Positions 19,068 through 28,665 of a DNA stretch of 64,000 bases are shown here, one piece after another. The translations under genes and the position numbers were made by a program. The stretch is taken from the NCBI RefSeq assembly GCF_900128925.1, contig NZ_FQUJ01000012.1, positions 62,001 through 126,000 on the forward strand, written 5' to 3'. Within the stretch, counting starts at the first letter, position 1; each line of letters starts with the position of its first letter. Below the pieces are notes generated by a model. The model saw only the letters and a program-made list of their open reading frames with translations, was not told the DNA's origin and did not search any database. This stretch comes from Modicisalibacter ilicicola DSM 19980 (GTDB lineage: Bacteria > Pseudomonadota > Gammaproteobacteria > Pseudomonadales > Halomonadaceae).

Positions 19068-20528
19068 TCAGGATGCCAGTTGCCGCCTGAGGCGTGGACT
19101 GATCAGCTCACCCATCACAGTGATAGCGACCAGCACAGCCAACAGCCAGGGCCATTGACTGCCCAGATCGAGCGCCATCACCCCTAGAGCATCGATGAAG
19201 ATCAGCAGGATGCCCAGCGGACTGACGTAGCGGACCATGAACAGCCAGAGGGCATGCTGGGTACGAGACAGGCCGAGTTCGGAGCGGAAGATCTCGTTGC
19301 GCAGCACGAAACCGGCCATCAGGGCCATGCCCAGCCCGCCCAGAGGCATCATCCAGCGTGAGGTCAGGTAGTCCAGCCAGTCGAAGAAGTGCTTTCCTGC
19401 CAGGGTCCAGTCGGCACCAACATTGAACGAGAGCATGGCCAGGGTGCTGACGATCCACAGCAGGATACCCGTCCCCCAGGACGCCTTGGCCCGGGAAACG
19501 CCCCTGCTCTGATTCAACCAGGCCACCGTCGCCTCGATCATCGAGATCGCCGAGGTCAGGGCAGCCAGGGTCAGCATGAAGAAGAAGGCGATCTCGAGCA
19601 GCGTGCCCAGCGGCATCTGCTGGAAGGCCAGGGGCAGGCTCATGAAGATCAGGCCCGGGCCGCTGTCCGGATCCATGCCACTGGCGAAAATGACCGGGAA
19701 GATCGCCAGACCGGCCATCAGGGCCACCAGGGTGTCGAAGAGCGCGACACTGAAGGTGGTGCGCGCGATGGACTTGTCATCGGGCAGGTAGGAACCGTAG
19801 GTAAGGATCGCCCCGGATGCCAGAGACAGGGTGAAGAAGGCCTGACCCATGGCCGCCAGCAGGCCTTCGCTGGAAAGGTTGCCGAGTTCGAAGGCGAACA
19901 GGAAGCTCATGGCCTCGCCGAAACCCCCGGAAAACACGCCATAGACGATCATGATGCCAAGAATGAGGACCATGCCGGGCATCATCCAGCGCACGCTCTT
20001 CTCGATGCCTTCCTGCACGCCCTTGCCGACGATGAGCATGGTGGCCAGGGTCACCAGGGTGCTCCAGAAACCGAGGCTCCAGGGGTTGGCGTTGTTGGCG
20101 CCGAAGATCGCCGCCATCTCCTCGACACTGGAGCCCGAGAGACCGCCGCTCACGGCTTTCCATAGATAGGCCACCGACCAGCCGGCGACGACCACGTAGA
20201 ACGACAGGATCATGAAGCCGCAGAGCATCGCCATCCACCCGAACAGCGACCAGAGCGCACTCCGCCCCGACTCCTGGGCCAGACGCCGGATGGCATCGAT
20301 GGGGCTGCCGCGACCGCGACGCCCGAAGCTGATCTCGGCCATCATGATGGGAATGCCGATGGCCAGGATACAGGCCAGGTAGACCAGCACGAAGGCACCC
20401 CCGCCATACTCGCCGGTCATGTAGGGGAATTTCCAGATGTTGCCCAGCCCGACGGCGGAACCCGTCGCCGCCAGAATGAAACCCCAGCGGCCAACCCACA
20501 GTGTCTTGGGCTTTTCTCTTGCTGTCAT
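19068..20528 (-). CDS. Sodium-dependent transporter, neurotransmitter:sodium symporter (SNF) family
   Basis: The 486-aa inner-membrane protein has the LeuT-fold family signature GSAVGLGNIWKFPYM near residue 22, where Na+ and substrate bind, plus about eleven or twelve hydrophobic helices. Bacterial members take up amino acids or related solutes with Na+. The substrate cannot be read from the sequence. AAGGTG lies 6 nt before the ATG at 20528. Na+-coupled uptake fits a halophile. It is divergent from ktrA. Confidence 0.92.
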   Translation of the reverse strand: MTAREKPKTLWVGRWGFILAATGSAVGLGNIWKFPYMTGEYGGGAFVLVYLACILAIGIPIMMAEISFGRRGRGSPIDAIRRLAQESGRSALWSLFGWMAMLCGFMILSFYVVVAGWSVAYLWKAVSGGLSGSSVEEMAAIFGANNANPWSLGFWSTLVTLATMLIVGKGVQEGIEKSVRWMMPGMVLILGIMIVYGVFSGGFGEAMSFLFAFELGNLSSEGLLAAMGQAFFTLSLASGAILTYGSYLPDDKSIARTTFSVALFDTLVALMAGLAIFPVIFASGMDPDSGPGLIFMSLPLAFQQMPLGTLLEIAFFFMLTLAALTSAISMIEATVAWLNQSRGVSRAKASWGTGILLWIVSTLAMLSFNVGADWTLAGKHFFDWLDYLTSRWMMPLGGLGMALMAGFVLRNEIFRSELGLSRTQHALWLFMVRYVSPLGILLIFIDALGVMALDLGSQWPWLLAVLVAITVMGELISPRLRRQLAS

Positions 20529-20769
20529 GAAGCACCTTGGTGGAAGGATCGTTGAGCCCTGCCGGACGACGAGGCTCGACCGGCCATTTGGCCCGGGGAT
20601 TGTAGCGTCATTCCGCCATTCGTCGCGAATGGATCGACCCTGGTGCCATCGACGCGACATCAACCTTCGAAAACGTCATTCTTGTGTCAGCGGCCTATGA
20701 TACCGTGTTGTTCAGGATGCCCAGCGTTCCGCAGGCAACCGGCCGTTCGCATCGACAGGGAGTGGTTCT

Positions 20770-21426
20770 ATGTCACGGCAGTTCGCCATTCTAGGCTTGG
20801 GCTACTTCGGCGTCACCGTCGCTCAGGAGCTGCGTCGCCAGAATGACGACGTGCTGGGAATCGATCATGACGAAGCCCGGGTCAACGCGCTCTCGGACCT
20901 TCTGACCCATGCGCTGGTCGCCGACATTACCGACGAGCAGACCCTCGCGGAACTGTCACTGGACGAATACGATGCTGTCATCATCGACGTCGATGACAAT
21001 ATCGAAGCCAGCATGACCTGCACGCTGCTACTTCGGGAGCTGGGCATCCGCGAGATATGGGTCAAGGCCCACTCGGATACCCATTATCGGCTACTTCGGC
21101 ATCTCGGTGCCCGACACGTCGTCTACCCGGAATACGATACCGGCATACGAGTGGCGGAAAGCCTGCACTATCATGCCATGGTCGACTTCATCGACCTGGG
21201 CGATCACCAGTTCGTCGTGGAACTGCAGACCACCGAACGCATGTGCGAGAACTGTGCCACGGTCGCGGATCTGGACCTCGACGAGGGCAGCCTGTCGCTC
21301 ATTGCCATCAAGCGTCGCCGCGAAATCATCCGGTCCCCTTCCGCCGACACGCGCCTGGAGGAAAAGGACAACCTGATACTCATGGGCGAACTCGACGACC
21401 TGCGCAAGCTGGGCAAGAAGCTTTGA
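20770..21426 (+). CDS. ktrA: Potassium uptake regulator, KtrA/TrkA type (RCK)
   Basis: The 218-aa protein has an N-terminal Rossmann RCK-N domain (GLGYFGVTVAQEL nucleotide loop, then an acidic residue ending the second strand) and an RCK-C domain (about 130-218). It forms the cytoplasmic gating ring that opens the K+ channel-like transporter when nucleotide binds. A single RCK-N/RCK-C pair is the KtrA layout, unlike the duplicated TrkA. The ktrB gene follows after 25 nt. Confidence 0.92.
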   Translation: MSRQFAILGLGYFGVTVAQELRRQNDDVLGIDHDEARVNALSDLLTHALVADITDEQTLAELSLDEYDAVIIDVDDNIEASMTCTLLLRELGIREIWVKAHSDTHYRLLRHLGARHVVYPEYDTGIRVAESLHYHAMVDFIDLGDHQFVVELQTTERMCENCATVADLDLDEGSLSLIAIKRRREIIRSPSADTRLEEKDNLILMGELDDLRKLGKKL

Positions 21427-21451
21427 TACACTCTGACCCGCAAGGATACCG

Positions 21452-22822
21452 GTGACGATGGGGTTGCGGCGACGCCTCTCCAGGCCCATGCGCTCCATGC
21501 CCCATGGGCGGGTCATCCGGCTCTCGCCCCCGGAACTGCTGCTGCTCGGGTTCGGCCTGCTCAGCGCCCTGGGCACCCTGCTGCTTCTGCTGCCGATCTC
21601 GGCCTATGAGCCCCTGAGCTGGCACGAGGCCCTGTTCACCGCCACGTCCGCCGTCACGGTCACCGGCCTGACCGTCATCGACACCTCGGAGCTGACGCTG
21701 GTCGGGCAGATCATATTGCTGTGCCTTTTCCAGCTCGGCGGGCTGGGATTCATGACCTTCACCGCCCTGACCCTGATGCTGATGGGCATGCGCGTGCCGC
21801 TCCAGCATCAGAACCTGATTCGCGAAAACTTCAATCACACCTCCTTTCGCGACCTGAGCCACCTGGTGCGCACCGTCATTCTCTTCACCTTGCTGATAGA
21901 GAGTCTGGGCATGATGCTGCTGGCCGTCGCCTGGGTACCCGAGCATGGAGTGTGGTGGGGGCTGTGGTTGAGTCTCTTCCACGCCATCTCGGGGTTCAAT
22001 GGCGCCGGCTTCACCCTATGGACCGACAGCCTGACCACCCAGGTCGCCGACCCGCTGGTCAACGCTGTCGTCATCACCCTGATCATCGCCGGCGGCCTGG
22101 GTTTCGTGGTGGTGGCCGAACTGCGCGCCATGCTCAAGGGCCACCGCCTGTCGCTGCACTCGCGCATCATGCTGCATGCCACCTTCTGGCTGATCCTGGC
22201 GAGCACCCTCGCCATCCTGCTGCTCGAATGGCACAACCCGACGACCCTGGGAGGCCTGGAAGGGCTCGGCGTGCGCCTGCAGGCCGCCCTCTTCCAAGCC
22301 GTCACGCCACGTTCCGCCGGGCTCAACACGCTGGACACGGCGGCCCTTCGCGAGCCCACCACGCTGCTGACCATGCTGCTGATGCTCATCGGTGCGGGCC
22401 CAGGCTCCGCCGCCAGCGGCATCAAGGTCACCACCCTCGTGGTCCTGCTGCTGGTGGCGCGTTCGTTCATACGAGGCAGCGTTCAGCCCTCGGCCTTCGG
22501 CCGCGCGATCCCGGACAGCACCGTCTTCAAGGCGGTCGCCGTGGCCCTGGCAGTGCTGCTGCTGGCCTTTACCTGCCTGTTCGTCCTGACCATCAGCGAA
22601 CCGGGCAAGCAATTCCTCGACCTGGCCTTCGAGGCGGTCTCCGCCTCGGGGGCGGTGGGCCTGTCCCGGGGCATCACCGACGAGCTCTCGCTTCCCGGGC
22701 AGTTCACGTTGATCGTCGCCATGCTGCTCGGCCGGGCAGGTCCGATCTCGCTGGGCTACTTCCTCGCCACCCGTCAGCCGCATGGGGTGAAGTATGCCGA
22801 AGGCCAGGTGCATATCGGCTAG
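21452..22822 (+). CDS. ktrB: Potassium transporter membrane subunit, KtrB/TrkH family
   Basis: The 456-aa integral membrane protein has four M1-P-M2 repeats, each with a selectivity-filter glycine. These are seen in TSAVTVTGLT, GFNGAGFTL, TPRSAGLNT and SASGAVGLS. It forms the Na+-dependent K+ translocation path that KtrA gates; K+ uptake is the first response to osmotic upshift in halophiles. The start is GTG at 21452 (AAGGA 5 nt upstream) or ATG at 21458. Its stop overlaps the stop of the convergent argO-like gene by 4 nt. Confidence 0.92.
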   Translation: MTMGLRRRLSRPMRSMPHGRVIRLSPPELLLLGFGLLSALGTLLLLLPISAYEPLSWHEALFTATSAVTVTGLTVIDTSELTLVGQIILLCLFQLGGLGFMTFTALTLMLMGMRVPLQHQNLIRENFNHTSFRDLSHLVRTVILFTLLIESLGMMLLAVAWVPEHGVWWGLWLSLFHAISGFNGAGFTLWTDSLTTQVADPLVNAVVITLIIAGGLGFVVVAELRAMLKGHRLSLHSRIMLHATFWLILASTLAILLLEWHNPTTLGGLEGLGVRLQAALFQAVTPRSAGLNTLDTAALREPTTLLTMLLMLIGAGPGSAASGIKVTTLVVLLLVARSFIRGSVQPSAFGRAIPDSTVFKAVAVALAVLLLAFTCLFVLTISEPGKQFLDLAFEAVSASGAVGLSRGITDELSLPGQFTLIVAMLLGRAGPISLGYFLATRQPHGVKYAEGQVHIG

Positions 22823-23418
22823 ATACCCGCCAGCAACCCCAGGGCGACGGCGGTCAACAGGGTGGCGATGAGCCCGTCGACGACCCGCCATACCAGCGGG
22901 CTGGCAAGTCGCGGCGCGAGCCAGCCCGCGGCCGCCACCAGGCCGAAGAACCAGCCAAAGGAGGCGACGGCCGCCCCCAGATAGAACCCCAGGGGGCTGG
23001 TCTGGACCGCACCGATCGCCCCGAGCATGATCAGGGTGTCCAGATAGACCTGGGGATTGAGCAGTGTCACGGCCAGGGTCGCCAGCACGACACCGCGTAG
23101 CGAGCCCTTCAGGCCCGTTCCCGCTGCCAGGGCGTCACCCTTCAACAGGCGGCGCAGCGCCAGCCACGCCTGCCAGAACAGGAAAGCGGCACCCCCGAGG
23201 CGCGCCGCCAGCATCAACCCCTCCTGACTGGCGATAAGGCGACCCAGCCCCAGCACGCCGAGTCCGATCAGCAGCCAGTCGCAGAGTGCGCAGATCGCCG
23301 CCACGACCCACGGGTGTTCCCGGCGCAGCCCCTGGCCCAGCACGAAGGCGTTCTGGGCGCCGATCGCGATGATCAACCCGGCACCGGTCGCCAGTCCATG
23401 GAACGCGGAAATCAGCAT
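22819..23418 (-). CDS. argO: LysE/ArgO family amino-acid exporter
   Basis: The 199-aa membrane protein has six predicted helices. It carries the LysE-family opening GLIIAIGAQNAFVLGQGLRR and the LLNPQVYLDT motif in the middle. Members export arginine or lysine (or their toxic analogues). The argP-type regulator is divergently transcribed 103 nt away, the same arrangement of exporter and LysR activator as LysE-LysG. GGAGGAG lies 6 nt before the ATG at 23418. Confidence 0.9.
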   Translation of the reverse strand: MLISAFHGLATGAGLIIAIGAQNAFVLGQGLRREHPWVVAAICALCDWLLIGLGVLGLGRLIASQEGLMLAARLGGAAFLFWQAWLALRRLLKGDALAAGTGLKGSLRGVVLATLAVTLLNPQVYLDTLIMLGAIGAVQTSPLGFYLGAAVASFGWFFGLVAAAGWLAPRLASPLVWRVVDGLIATLLTAVALGLLAGI

Positions 23419-23521
23419 GCTAGCTCCTCCAGGCAGTACAAGAACACCAATGAGGTGGCAGAGTAGGGGCAAAACTGAGATAAATTAAATTAATTCAAGC
23501 AATAGCTGATTAGACTTACTG

Positions 23522-24460
23522 ATGCTCGATTACAAACTTCTTCAAGCCCTGGCGGCCGTGGTCGATCACTCGGGGTTCGAGCGTGGCGCTCGCCATCTGG
23601 GCCTGACCCAATCGGCCGTGTCCCAGCGCATCAAGCTGCTGGAGGCACGCCTCGGCCAGCCGGTCCTGATACGCACGCCCAAGTTGTCGCCGACCCCGCT
23701 CGGCCAGCGTCTACTCAATCATGTGCAGCAGGTGCATCTGCTGGAACACGATCTGCTCGAGCAGATCCCTGCCCTGGGTGAACGCGAACAGCGTCTGCGC
23801 CTGGCGATCAATGCCGATAGCCTGGCGACCTGGTGGGCACCGGTCACCGGCGACTTCTGTCGCCGCCGGGACGTACTGCTGGACCTGGTCGTCGAGGATC
23901 AGGACGTGGCGCTCCGGCGCATGCGCGATGGCGAAGTCGCCGGCTGCATCTGTGCCACGCCGCGGCCGGTACAGGGCGCACGCGCCCAGCCACTGGGCAG
24001 CATGCGCTACCGGGCGCTGGCCAGCCCCGGCTATGTCGAGCGTCACTTTCCCCAAGGGTTGACCGTCGAGGCCCTGAGACGGGCACCGGCCATCGTCTAT
24101 GGCCCGGACGACCGCTTGCAGCATCGTTATCTCGAGATGCGCGACTACCTGGCACCCTTTCCCCATCACCTCTGCCCCTCCTCCGAGGGCTTCATTCATC
24201 TCGCCCTGGCCGGCATGGGCTACGGGTTGATTCCCGAGAGGCAGGTCACGCGCGAACTACGGGAAGGCACCCTGGTCGATCTCGACGCCGAGTGCTTCAT
24301 CGACGTACCCCTCCATTGGCACTATTGGCGTCAGGGAGGAAAAACGCTGGAGGCGCTGACCGACCACCTGCTGGCAAGCTGCCCGCAATGGCTGACACCG
24401 CTTGCCGACCCGGCACACTCTGCCTCTCGCCCGGCCGAGACGGACGAACCTCGGGCGTGA
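23522..24460 (+). CDS. argP: LysR family regulator, ArgP/IciA type
   Basis: The 312-aa product has an N-terminal winged helix-turn-helix (GARHLGLTQSAVSQRIKLLE) and a LysR effector domain. ArgP activates the exporter gene in response to arginine and is antagonised by lysine. The protein is close to ArgP in its first 70 residues (LDYKLLQALAAVVDHSGFE). It is divergent from the argO-like exporter, and the 103-bp gap should hold its binding site near an AT-rich stretch at 23475-23500. Confidence 0.92.
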   Translation: MLDYKLLQALAAVVDHSGFERGARHLGLTQSAVSQRIKLLEARLGQPVLIRTPKLSPTPLGQRLLNHVQQVHLLEHDLLEQIPALGEREQRLRLAINADSLATWWAPVTGDFCRRRDVLLDLVVEDQDVALRRMRDGEVAGCICATPRPVQGARAQPLGSMRYRALASPGYVERHFPQGLTVEALRRAPAIVYGPDDRLQHRYLEMRDYLAPFPHHLCPSSEGFIHLALAGMGYGLIPERQVTRELREGTLVDLDAECFIDVPLHWHYWRQGGKTLEALTDHLLASCPQWLTPLADPAHSASRPAETDEPRA

Positions 24461-24637
24461 TGGTACGTTGTCCCGGGGAGGGGCATACCGCGTCTTTCTG
24501 GGCTACGCTATCCTAAATATGCTTCAAGCCATTGAACCGATGGGCTAATAGCCACCTCGAGAGGTTGTTGCAAAGCGGCAAGGATGCCTTGCGCGAAACC
24601 CGTATCTTACCCATCTGTATTTGATCCGGAGTTCGTC

Positions 24638-25789
24638 ATGACCAGTGATACTCGAATCGCCCCCGTGGCCCTCCCCGACACCCGCGCCCGGCGCATCGTC
24701 GAACAACTGCTGGAGGGCTCCACCGTCTCGATCAACGGCGACAACCCCTGGGACATTCGGGTATTGCATCCCGACTTCTTCTCCCGGGTACTGCATCAGG
24801 GCACCCTAGGCCTGGGCGAGTCCTACATGGAAGGCTGGTGGGAGTGCGAGCGCATCGACGAGCTTGCCTATCGCCTGCTGCGCCATGGCCTGGGCGCCCG
24901 CTCCCGGACGGCCTCTCATCGTTTGATGTATCGGCTCCAGGCGGGCTTCTTCAACCTGCAGAGCCGCGCCCGCGCCTACATCGTCGGCGAGGCGCACTAC
25001 GATCTCGGCAACGATCTCTTCCAGCGCATGCTCGACCCCACCATGTGCTACTCCTGCGGCTACTGGAAGGAGGCCGAAACGCTGCACGCGGCCCAGGTCG
25101 CCAAGCTCGACCTGGCCGCCCGCAAGTTGAAGATCGAACCCGGCATGAAGGTGCTGGACATCGGTTGCGGCTGGGGCAGCTTTGCCGAGCACGCCGCCCG
25201 CCACTACGGCGCGCAAGTCACCGGCATCACCATCTCCCGGGAACAGGCCGCCTTCGCCCGGGAGCGTTGCGCAGGGCTGCCGGTGGAGATTCTGCTCGAG
25301 GACTACCGTGAACTGAGCGGCCACTTCGACCGCGTGGTCTCGATCGGCATGTTCGAGCACGTCGGGCACCGCAACTACCGCACCTATTTCGATACCGTGG
25401 CCAACCTGCTCGACGAGCATGGCTATTTCGTGCTGCATACCATCGGCTCCAACACCTCGGACATCAGTGCCGACCCCTGGATCAACAAGTACATCTTTCC
25501 CAACGGGATACTGCCCTCGGCGGTACACATCGCCCGGGCCAGCGAGGGCCACCTGCTGATGGAGGACTGGCAGAACTTCGGTGCCGACTACGATCGCACC
25601 CTGATGGCCTGGCTCGCCAACTTCGATGCGCACTGGCACGAAATCGCCGCCAACTACAACGAGAAGACCCGACGCATGTTCCGCTACTATCTGAGCATGT
25701 GCGCCGGCTCTTTCCGGGCCCGGGATCTTCAGCTCTGGCAGATCGTCTATTCGAGGAAGCGTTCCGGACGATACGACGCGCCGCGCTAG
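24638..25789 (+). CDS. cfa: Cyclopropane-fatty-acyl-phospholipid synthase
   Basis: Cfa transfers a methylene group from S-adenosylmethionine to cis double bonds of membrane phospholipid acyl chains, hardening the membrane in stationary phase, acid or high salt. The 383-aa protein has the N-terminal lipid-binding domain (residues 1-105) and the methyltransferase domain with SAM motif VLDIGCGWGSFAEHAA. SIGMFEHVGHRNY and the catalytic cysteine region YYLSMCAGSFR follow. CGGAG lies 7 nt before the ATG at 24638. It converges on the condensin-like operon. Confidence 0.95.
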   Translation: MTSDTRIAPVALPDTRARRIVEQLLEGSTVSINGDNPWDIRVLHPDFFSRVLHQGTLGLGESYMEGWWECERIDELAYRLLRHGLGARSRTASHRLMYRLQAGFFNLQSRARAYIVGEAHYDLGNDLFQRMLDPTMCYSCGYWKEAETLHAAQVAKLDLAARKLKIEPGMKVLDIGCGWGSFAEHAARHYGAQVTGITISREQAAFARERCAGLPVEILLEDYRELSGHFDRVVSIGMFEHVGHRNYRTYFDTVANLLDEHGYFVLHTIGSNTSDISADPWINKYIFPNGILPSAVHIARASEGHLLMEDWQNFGADYDRTLMAWLANFDAHWHEIAANYNEKTRRMFRYYLSMCAGSFRARDLQLWQIVYSRKRSGRYDAPR

Positions 25790-25877
25790 ATTCTCGCTGG
25801 AACCGTCCCAGCTCGGCCGCTACCTCAGCCGTCCTGGCCCCGCTGATCGCCGATCAAGCTGCCGATCAAGAACGGCC

Positions 25878-26783
25878 TTACCGCTGGTGCCACGAACAGG
25901 CCTTGCCGGATTCGCCCAGAGGCAGTGCTTGCAGTGGATCACCAAACCACTGCTGACGCAGGCCGCGCTGCTCGCCAAGCAGGACGACGAGGTAGTCGGC
26001 CAGCGCGTGACCAACGGGCAGGCGGGCAGCGTAGTCCCGCAGAGCCGGCTGGTAGCTTTGTTGCTCAGGCGGCAGGTGCATAGCGTTGGCGCGCTCCGCA
26101 AGTTCCTCGAGGGGTGGTAGCAGCAGATGGGTGGCACGGCCGGCGAGCGCGATGCTCACTCCCTTGGCGTCGAAGTCACCGAGATAGAGGTGGGGCCTGG
26201 CACTCTCTGCCCAGGCCTCGGCCACCCTGGCGAAGGCGCCGCCATAGTGGCGGTCGCCGCGGTAGAGCACCAGCGGGCGGCGCCGGCTGGCCGGCGCCAG
26301 AGTGGTCGGCTCGAAGGCGTAGAAGCCGTCGAGATTCTCGACCTGGACCAGCACGTCGAAGGCATCGAGGTCGAGGTCGCGCCAGTCGAGGTCGAAGAAG
26401 TCGCGGCGGCGGCTGGCCAGGCCCGGCCGCGGCTCGGCAGCAGGAAAGCTGGCAAGCACGCGTTGATCGCGAGGCTTCTCGCGGACGCTCTTGACCTCCC
26501 GGTTACCCAGGCGAGCCTGCTCGGCGGTGGTCAGGCCGCTGAGCTCCGTCGCGACGGCGGGTTCGCCCAGCGCGGCCAGGGTCTCGTCGATCCGGGTGAG
26601 CAGATCACGGTCAAGCTGCAGGCGAGCGTGGGAGAGGCGTGGGCCAAGCTCGATGTCGTGCGCCTGGCACCAGGCCACGACCTCGTTCACCACCTTGCCG
26701 CGGCGCTTCTCCAGGCAGGGAGCGCCACGCAGCGCCTGGCCAGCGTCGCGGAGCAGGTGGCGAGCACGCAACGAAAGGTTCAC
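25878..26783 (-). CDS. Wadjet JetD / MksG-like TOPRIM nuclease subunit
   Basis: The 301-aa protein is the last gene of the condensin-like operon. Its C-terminal half is a TOPRIM-like fold: a catalytic glutamate strand in VQVENLDGFY, then LVLYRGD, and the DxD motif in YLGDFDAKGV. This matches DUF2220/JetD proteins, which cut circular plasmid DNA after the SMC complex extrudes it. The N-terminal arm (about 110 residues) is shorter than the DUF3322 region of standard JetD, which is usually near 400 aa. The start is GTG, overlapping the upstream stop by 4 nt (GTGA). I assign the role from motifs plus context. Confidence 0.8.
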   Translation of the reverse strand: MNLSLRARHLLRDAGQALRGAPCLEKRRGKVVNEVVAWCQAHDIELGPRLSHARLQLDRDLLTRIDETLAALGEPAVATELSGLTTAEQARLGNREVKSVREKPRDQRVLASFPAAEPRPGLASRRRDFFDLDWRDLDLDAFDVLVQVENLDGFYAFEPTTLAPASRRRPLVLYRGDRHYGGAFARVAEAWAESARPHLYLGDFDAKGVSIALAGRATHLLLPPLEELAERANAMHLPPEQQSYQPALRDYAARLPVGHALADYLVVLLGEQRGLRQQWFGDPLQALPLGESGKACSWHQR

Positions 26784-28027
26784 GCCCCCGCCCTCAGCTC
26801 CAGGCTGACATCATGGATCAACCGCAGGTGATTGAAGGGGCTGGCCTGGCTCTCCTGCTGGCTCAGGCGAAAGGCGCGCTGCTCGCCTCTGGGCAGTCCC
26901 TGGAATTCGGCAATCACTTGGAAGAGCCAGATTTCCTCGCCCCAGGCCAGTTCGCCCTCCTGAAGGTACTCCAGGGCACTGAGCCTCTCACCGCCGCGAT
27001 CGACCACCGAGAGATAGAAGCGCTCCACGTCCTCCTTGAGCGCCTGATGGCGCGCGGCGACGAGCGTGTCTTCCTGGGGAGCGGCGGCGCCGGCAGCGGT
27101 CACCGGTTCCGGTCGATGGACAGGCCGCGGCAGCTGGTGCAGCAGCTCGGTGAGCACACGCGTATCGGGGTGGTGATCCAGGGCCGCGGCGCCAGCGGCA
27201 ATCAGCGGGGCGGCGCGGTTGACCAGCGCCGGCACCTCGCTGCGCCGGGCGTAATTGCCGGGCACGAAGTTCGGATGTTCACGAAGGAAGCCGACCATGC
27301 CGGCCACCAGCCGGCTTCGCGACTGCTGCTGACGGAATCGCGCCATCAGCTCGACCATGCGCCGCTGCACCTCGCGCAGGCTGGTGTAATGCTGGGTGAG
27401 CTGGTGCTGCAGGCCACTGACCAGCAGCTTGCGCAGGGCACCATCGCTGCCCACCAGCTCGATCAGCTCATGGAAATCGATCAGTTCCAGGCCGTCGAGC
27501 AGGCGCACGATCTGCTTCTGGGCGCGCTCGTTCTCGCGAATCTTGTCGCCCAGGCGGCTGACGAAACCGAAGTCGCTGTTGAGGCGCCGCCACAGGCTGT
27601 CGATGGCGTCGGCGAAGCGGCCGTTGAGATCATCCACCTCCTGGCGCAGGCGCAGCAGCAGCTGTTCCTGGCGCCAGTACTCGCCGGCGTCGCGGGCCTC
27701 GCGGTAGCTCTGCACCAGGGTGCGTGCAAGCTCCAGGGTCTCGGCCACGTCGGCGTTGACGTGGCGCCGGGTCTCGTCGGCGAGCATCTCGGCGATCAGC
27801 TCGCGCACCTTGGGAGCGAGCTTGACCCCGCCCTGCTCGTCCGGCCGCCACAGAATGCGCGCCGCCAGCAGGCGATTGAGTGCGGTGGTGCTGAGCCCCT
27901 CCAAGGGCACCTCGTCCCTGGCGTAGCCGGCCATCAACGCCTCGGCGTGCTTGCCAAGCAGCGCCAGGCGCTCGACGCCGGTGCCGATCAGGCGACTCTC
28001 CAGCGCGTGGGGATCGCTTGCGCTCAC
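26780..28027 (-). CDS. Wadjet JetA / MukF-like (kleisin) subunit
   Basis: The 415-aa product is mostly helical. It starts with a winged-helix-like segment (residues 10-75), continues with long amphipathic helices with many Arg/Glu/Gln (80-260), and ends in a conserved block near 350-410 (FYLSVVDRGGERLSALEYLQ). In position and size it matches the kleisin that bridges the SMC heads in Wadjet (DUF3375) or MksF. Direct homology to DUF3375 is not certain by eye. The GTG start overlaps the upstream stop, and its own stop overlaps the nuclease start. Confidence 0.7.
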   Translation of the reverse strand: MSASDPHALESRLIGTGVERLALLGKHAEALMAGYARDEVPLEGLSTTALNRLLAARILWRPDEQGGVKLAPKVRELIAEMLADETRRHVNADVAETLELARTLVQSYREARDAGEYWRQEQLLLRLRQEVDDLNGRFADAIDSLWRRLNSDFGFVSRLGDKIRENERAQKQIVRLLDGLELIDFHELIELVGSDGALRKLLVSGLQHQLTQHYTSLREVQRRMVELMARFRQQQSRSRLVAGMVGFLREHPNFVPGNYARRSEVPALVNRAAPLIAAGAAALDHHPDTRVLTELLHQLPRPVHRPEPVTAAGAAAPQEDTLVAARHQALKEDVERFYLSVVDRGGERLSALEYLQEGELAWGEEIWLFQVIAEFQGLPRGEQRAFRLSQQESQASPFNHLRLIHDVSLELRAGA

Positions 28028-28665
28028 AGCAGGCTCTCCTGGCTGGCCGGGGCCTGCTCATCCACGGGCAGGTTCTCCTCGTCGCGGATGAAACGCGCCA
28101 GGTCGACCAGGTAGTCGATCTTGGCGGTGACCACGAAGTACTGGCGGTCGGCGTGGGGCTGGAGCAGGTAGCCGTGCTCCTTCAGACGCTTGAAGACCTG
28201 CTTGAGCTGGGCGTCGAGCTGGTCGCTCTGGGAGCCGAAGAAGGGGTCGGTGGCCAGGCGTTCGAGCCGCTCGCGCAGGCCCTGGTTGTCCTCGCAGCGC
28301 GAGCTGAAGTCGGCGGGCTTGAGCACGTCACCGGGGGCGGCCAGGCCGTCGCGGCCCAGCGTCTCCTGCACCAGCTGCAGCCACTCCAGCATCGGCAGCA
28401 GGCTGTTGACGGTGTCCGCCAGCTGCCGCGAGAGCTGCTCGCGAGCCCCCTCGTCGAGATGACGCCAGGCCAGGAAATAGACGCTGTTCTCGTCGTTGGA
28501 GGCCAGGCGACGGTTGAGCGGGCGCAGGTAGGTATCGAGCTGCTCGCGAACCTCGTCGTCCTGGAGGCGGCGGAAGGCACTCTCGTCGCTCACTGCGCAG
28601 ATGAACTCGCCGGCCAGCAGGCGTTCGAGCAGGGGGCCATGTTCGGTCATCGAGCGCTCGCTCAT
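28024..28665 (-). CDS. Wadjet JetB / MukE-like (KITE) subunit
   Basis: The 213-aa acidic protein has two winged-helix-like halves. The C-terminal one (LKQVFKRLKEHGYLLQPHADRQYFVVTAKIDYLVDL) has the strand-turn-strand wing typical of MukE/MksE and DUF4194 proteins. These bind the kleisin and DNA in SMC complexes. The ATG at 28665 overlaps the SMC gene stop (ATGA) and AGGAGG lies 7 nt upstream. The assignment rests on fold-like pattern, size and gene order. Confidence 0.72.
   Translation of the reverse strand: MSERSMTEHGPLLERLLAGEFICAVSDESAFRRLQDDEVREQLDTYLRPLNRRLASNDENSVYFLAWRHLDEGAREQLSRQLADTVNSLLPMLEWLQLVQETLGRDGLAAPGDVLKPADFSSRCEDNQGLRERLERLATDPFFGSQSDQLDAQLKQVFKRLKEHGYLLQPHADRQYFVVTAKIDYLVDLARFIRDEENLPVDEQAPASQESLL

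Noticed and set aside
26639-28114. Plus-strand open frame opposite the MukF-like and MukE-like genes
   Set aside because: No recognisable domain; the minus-strand genes are linked by stop-start overlaps and match an SMC operon.
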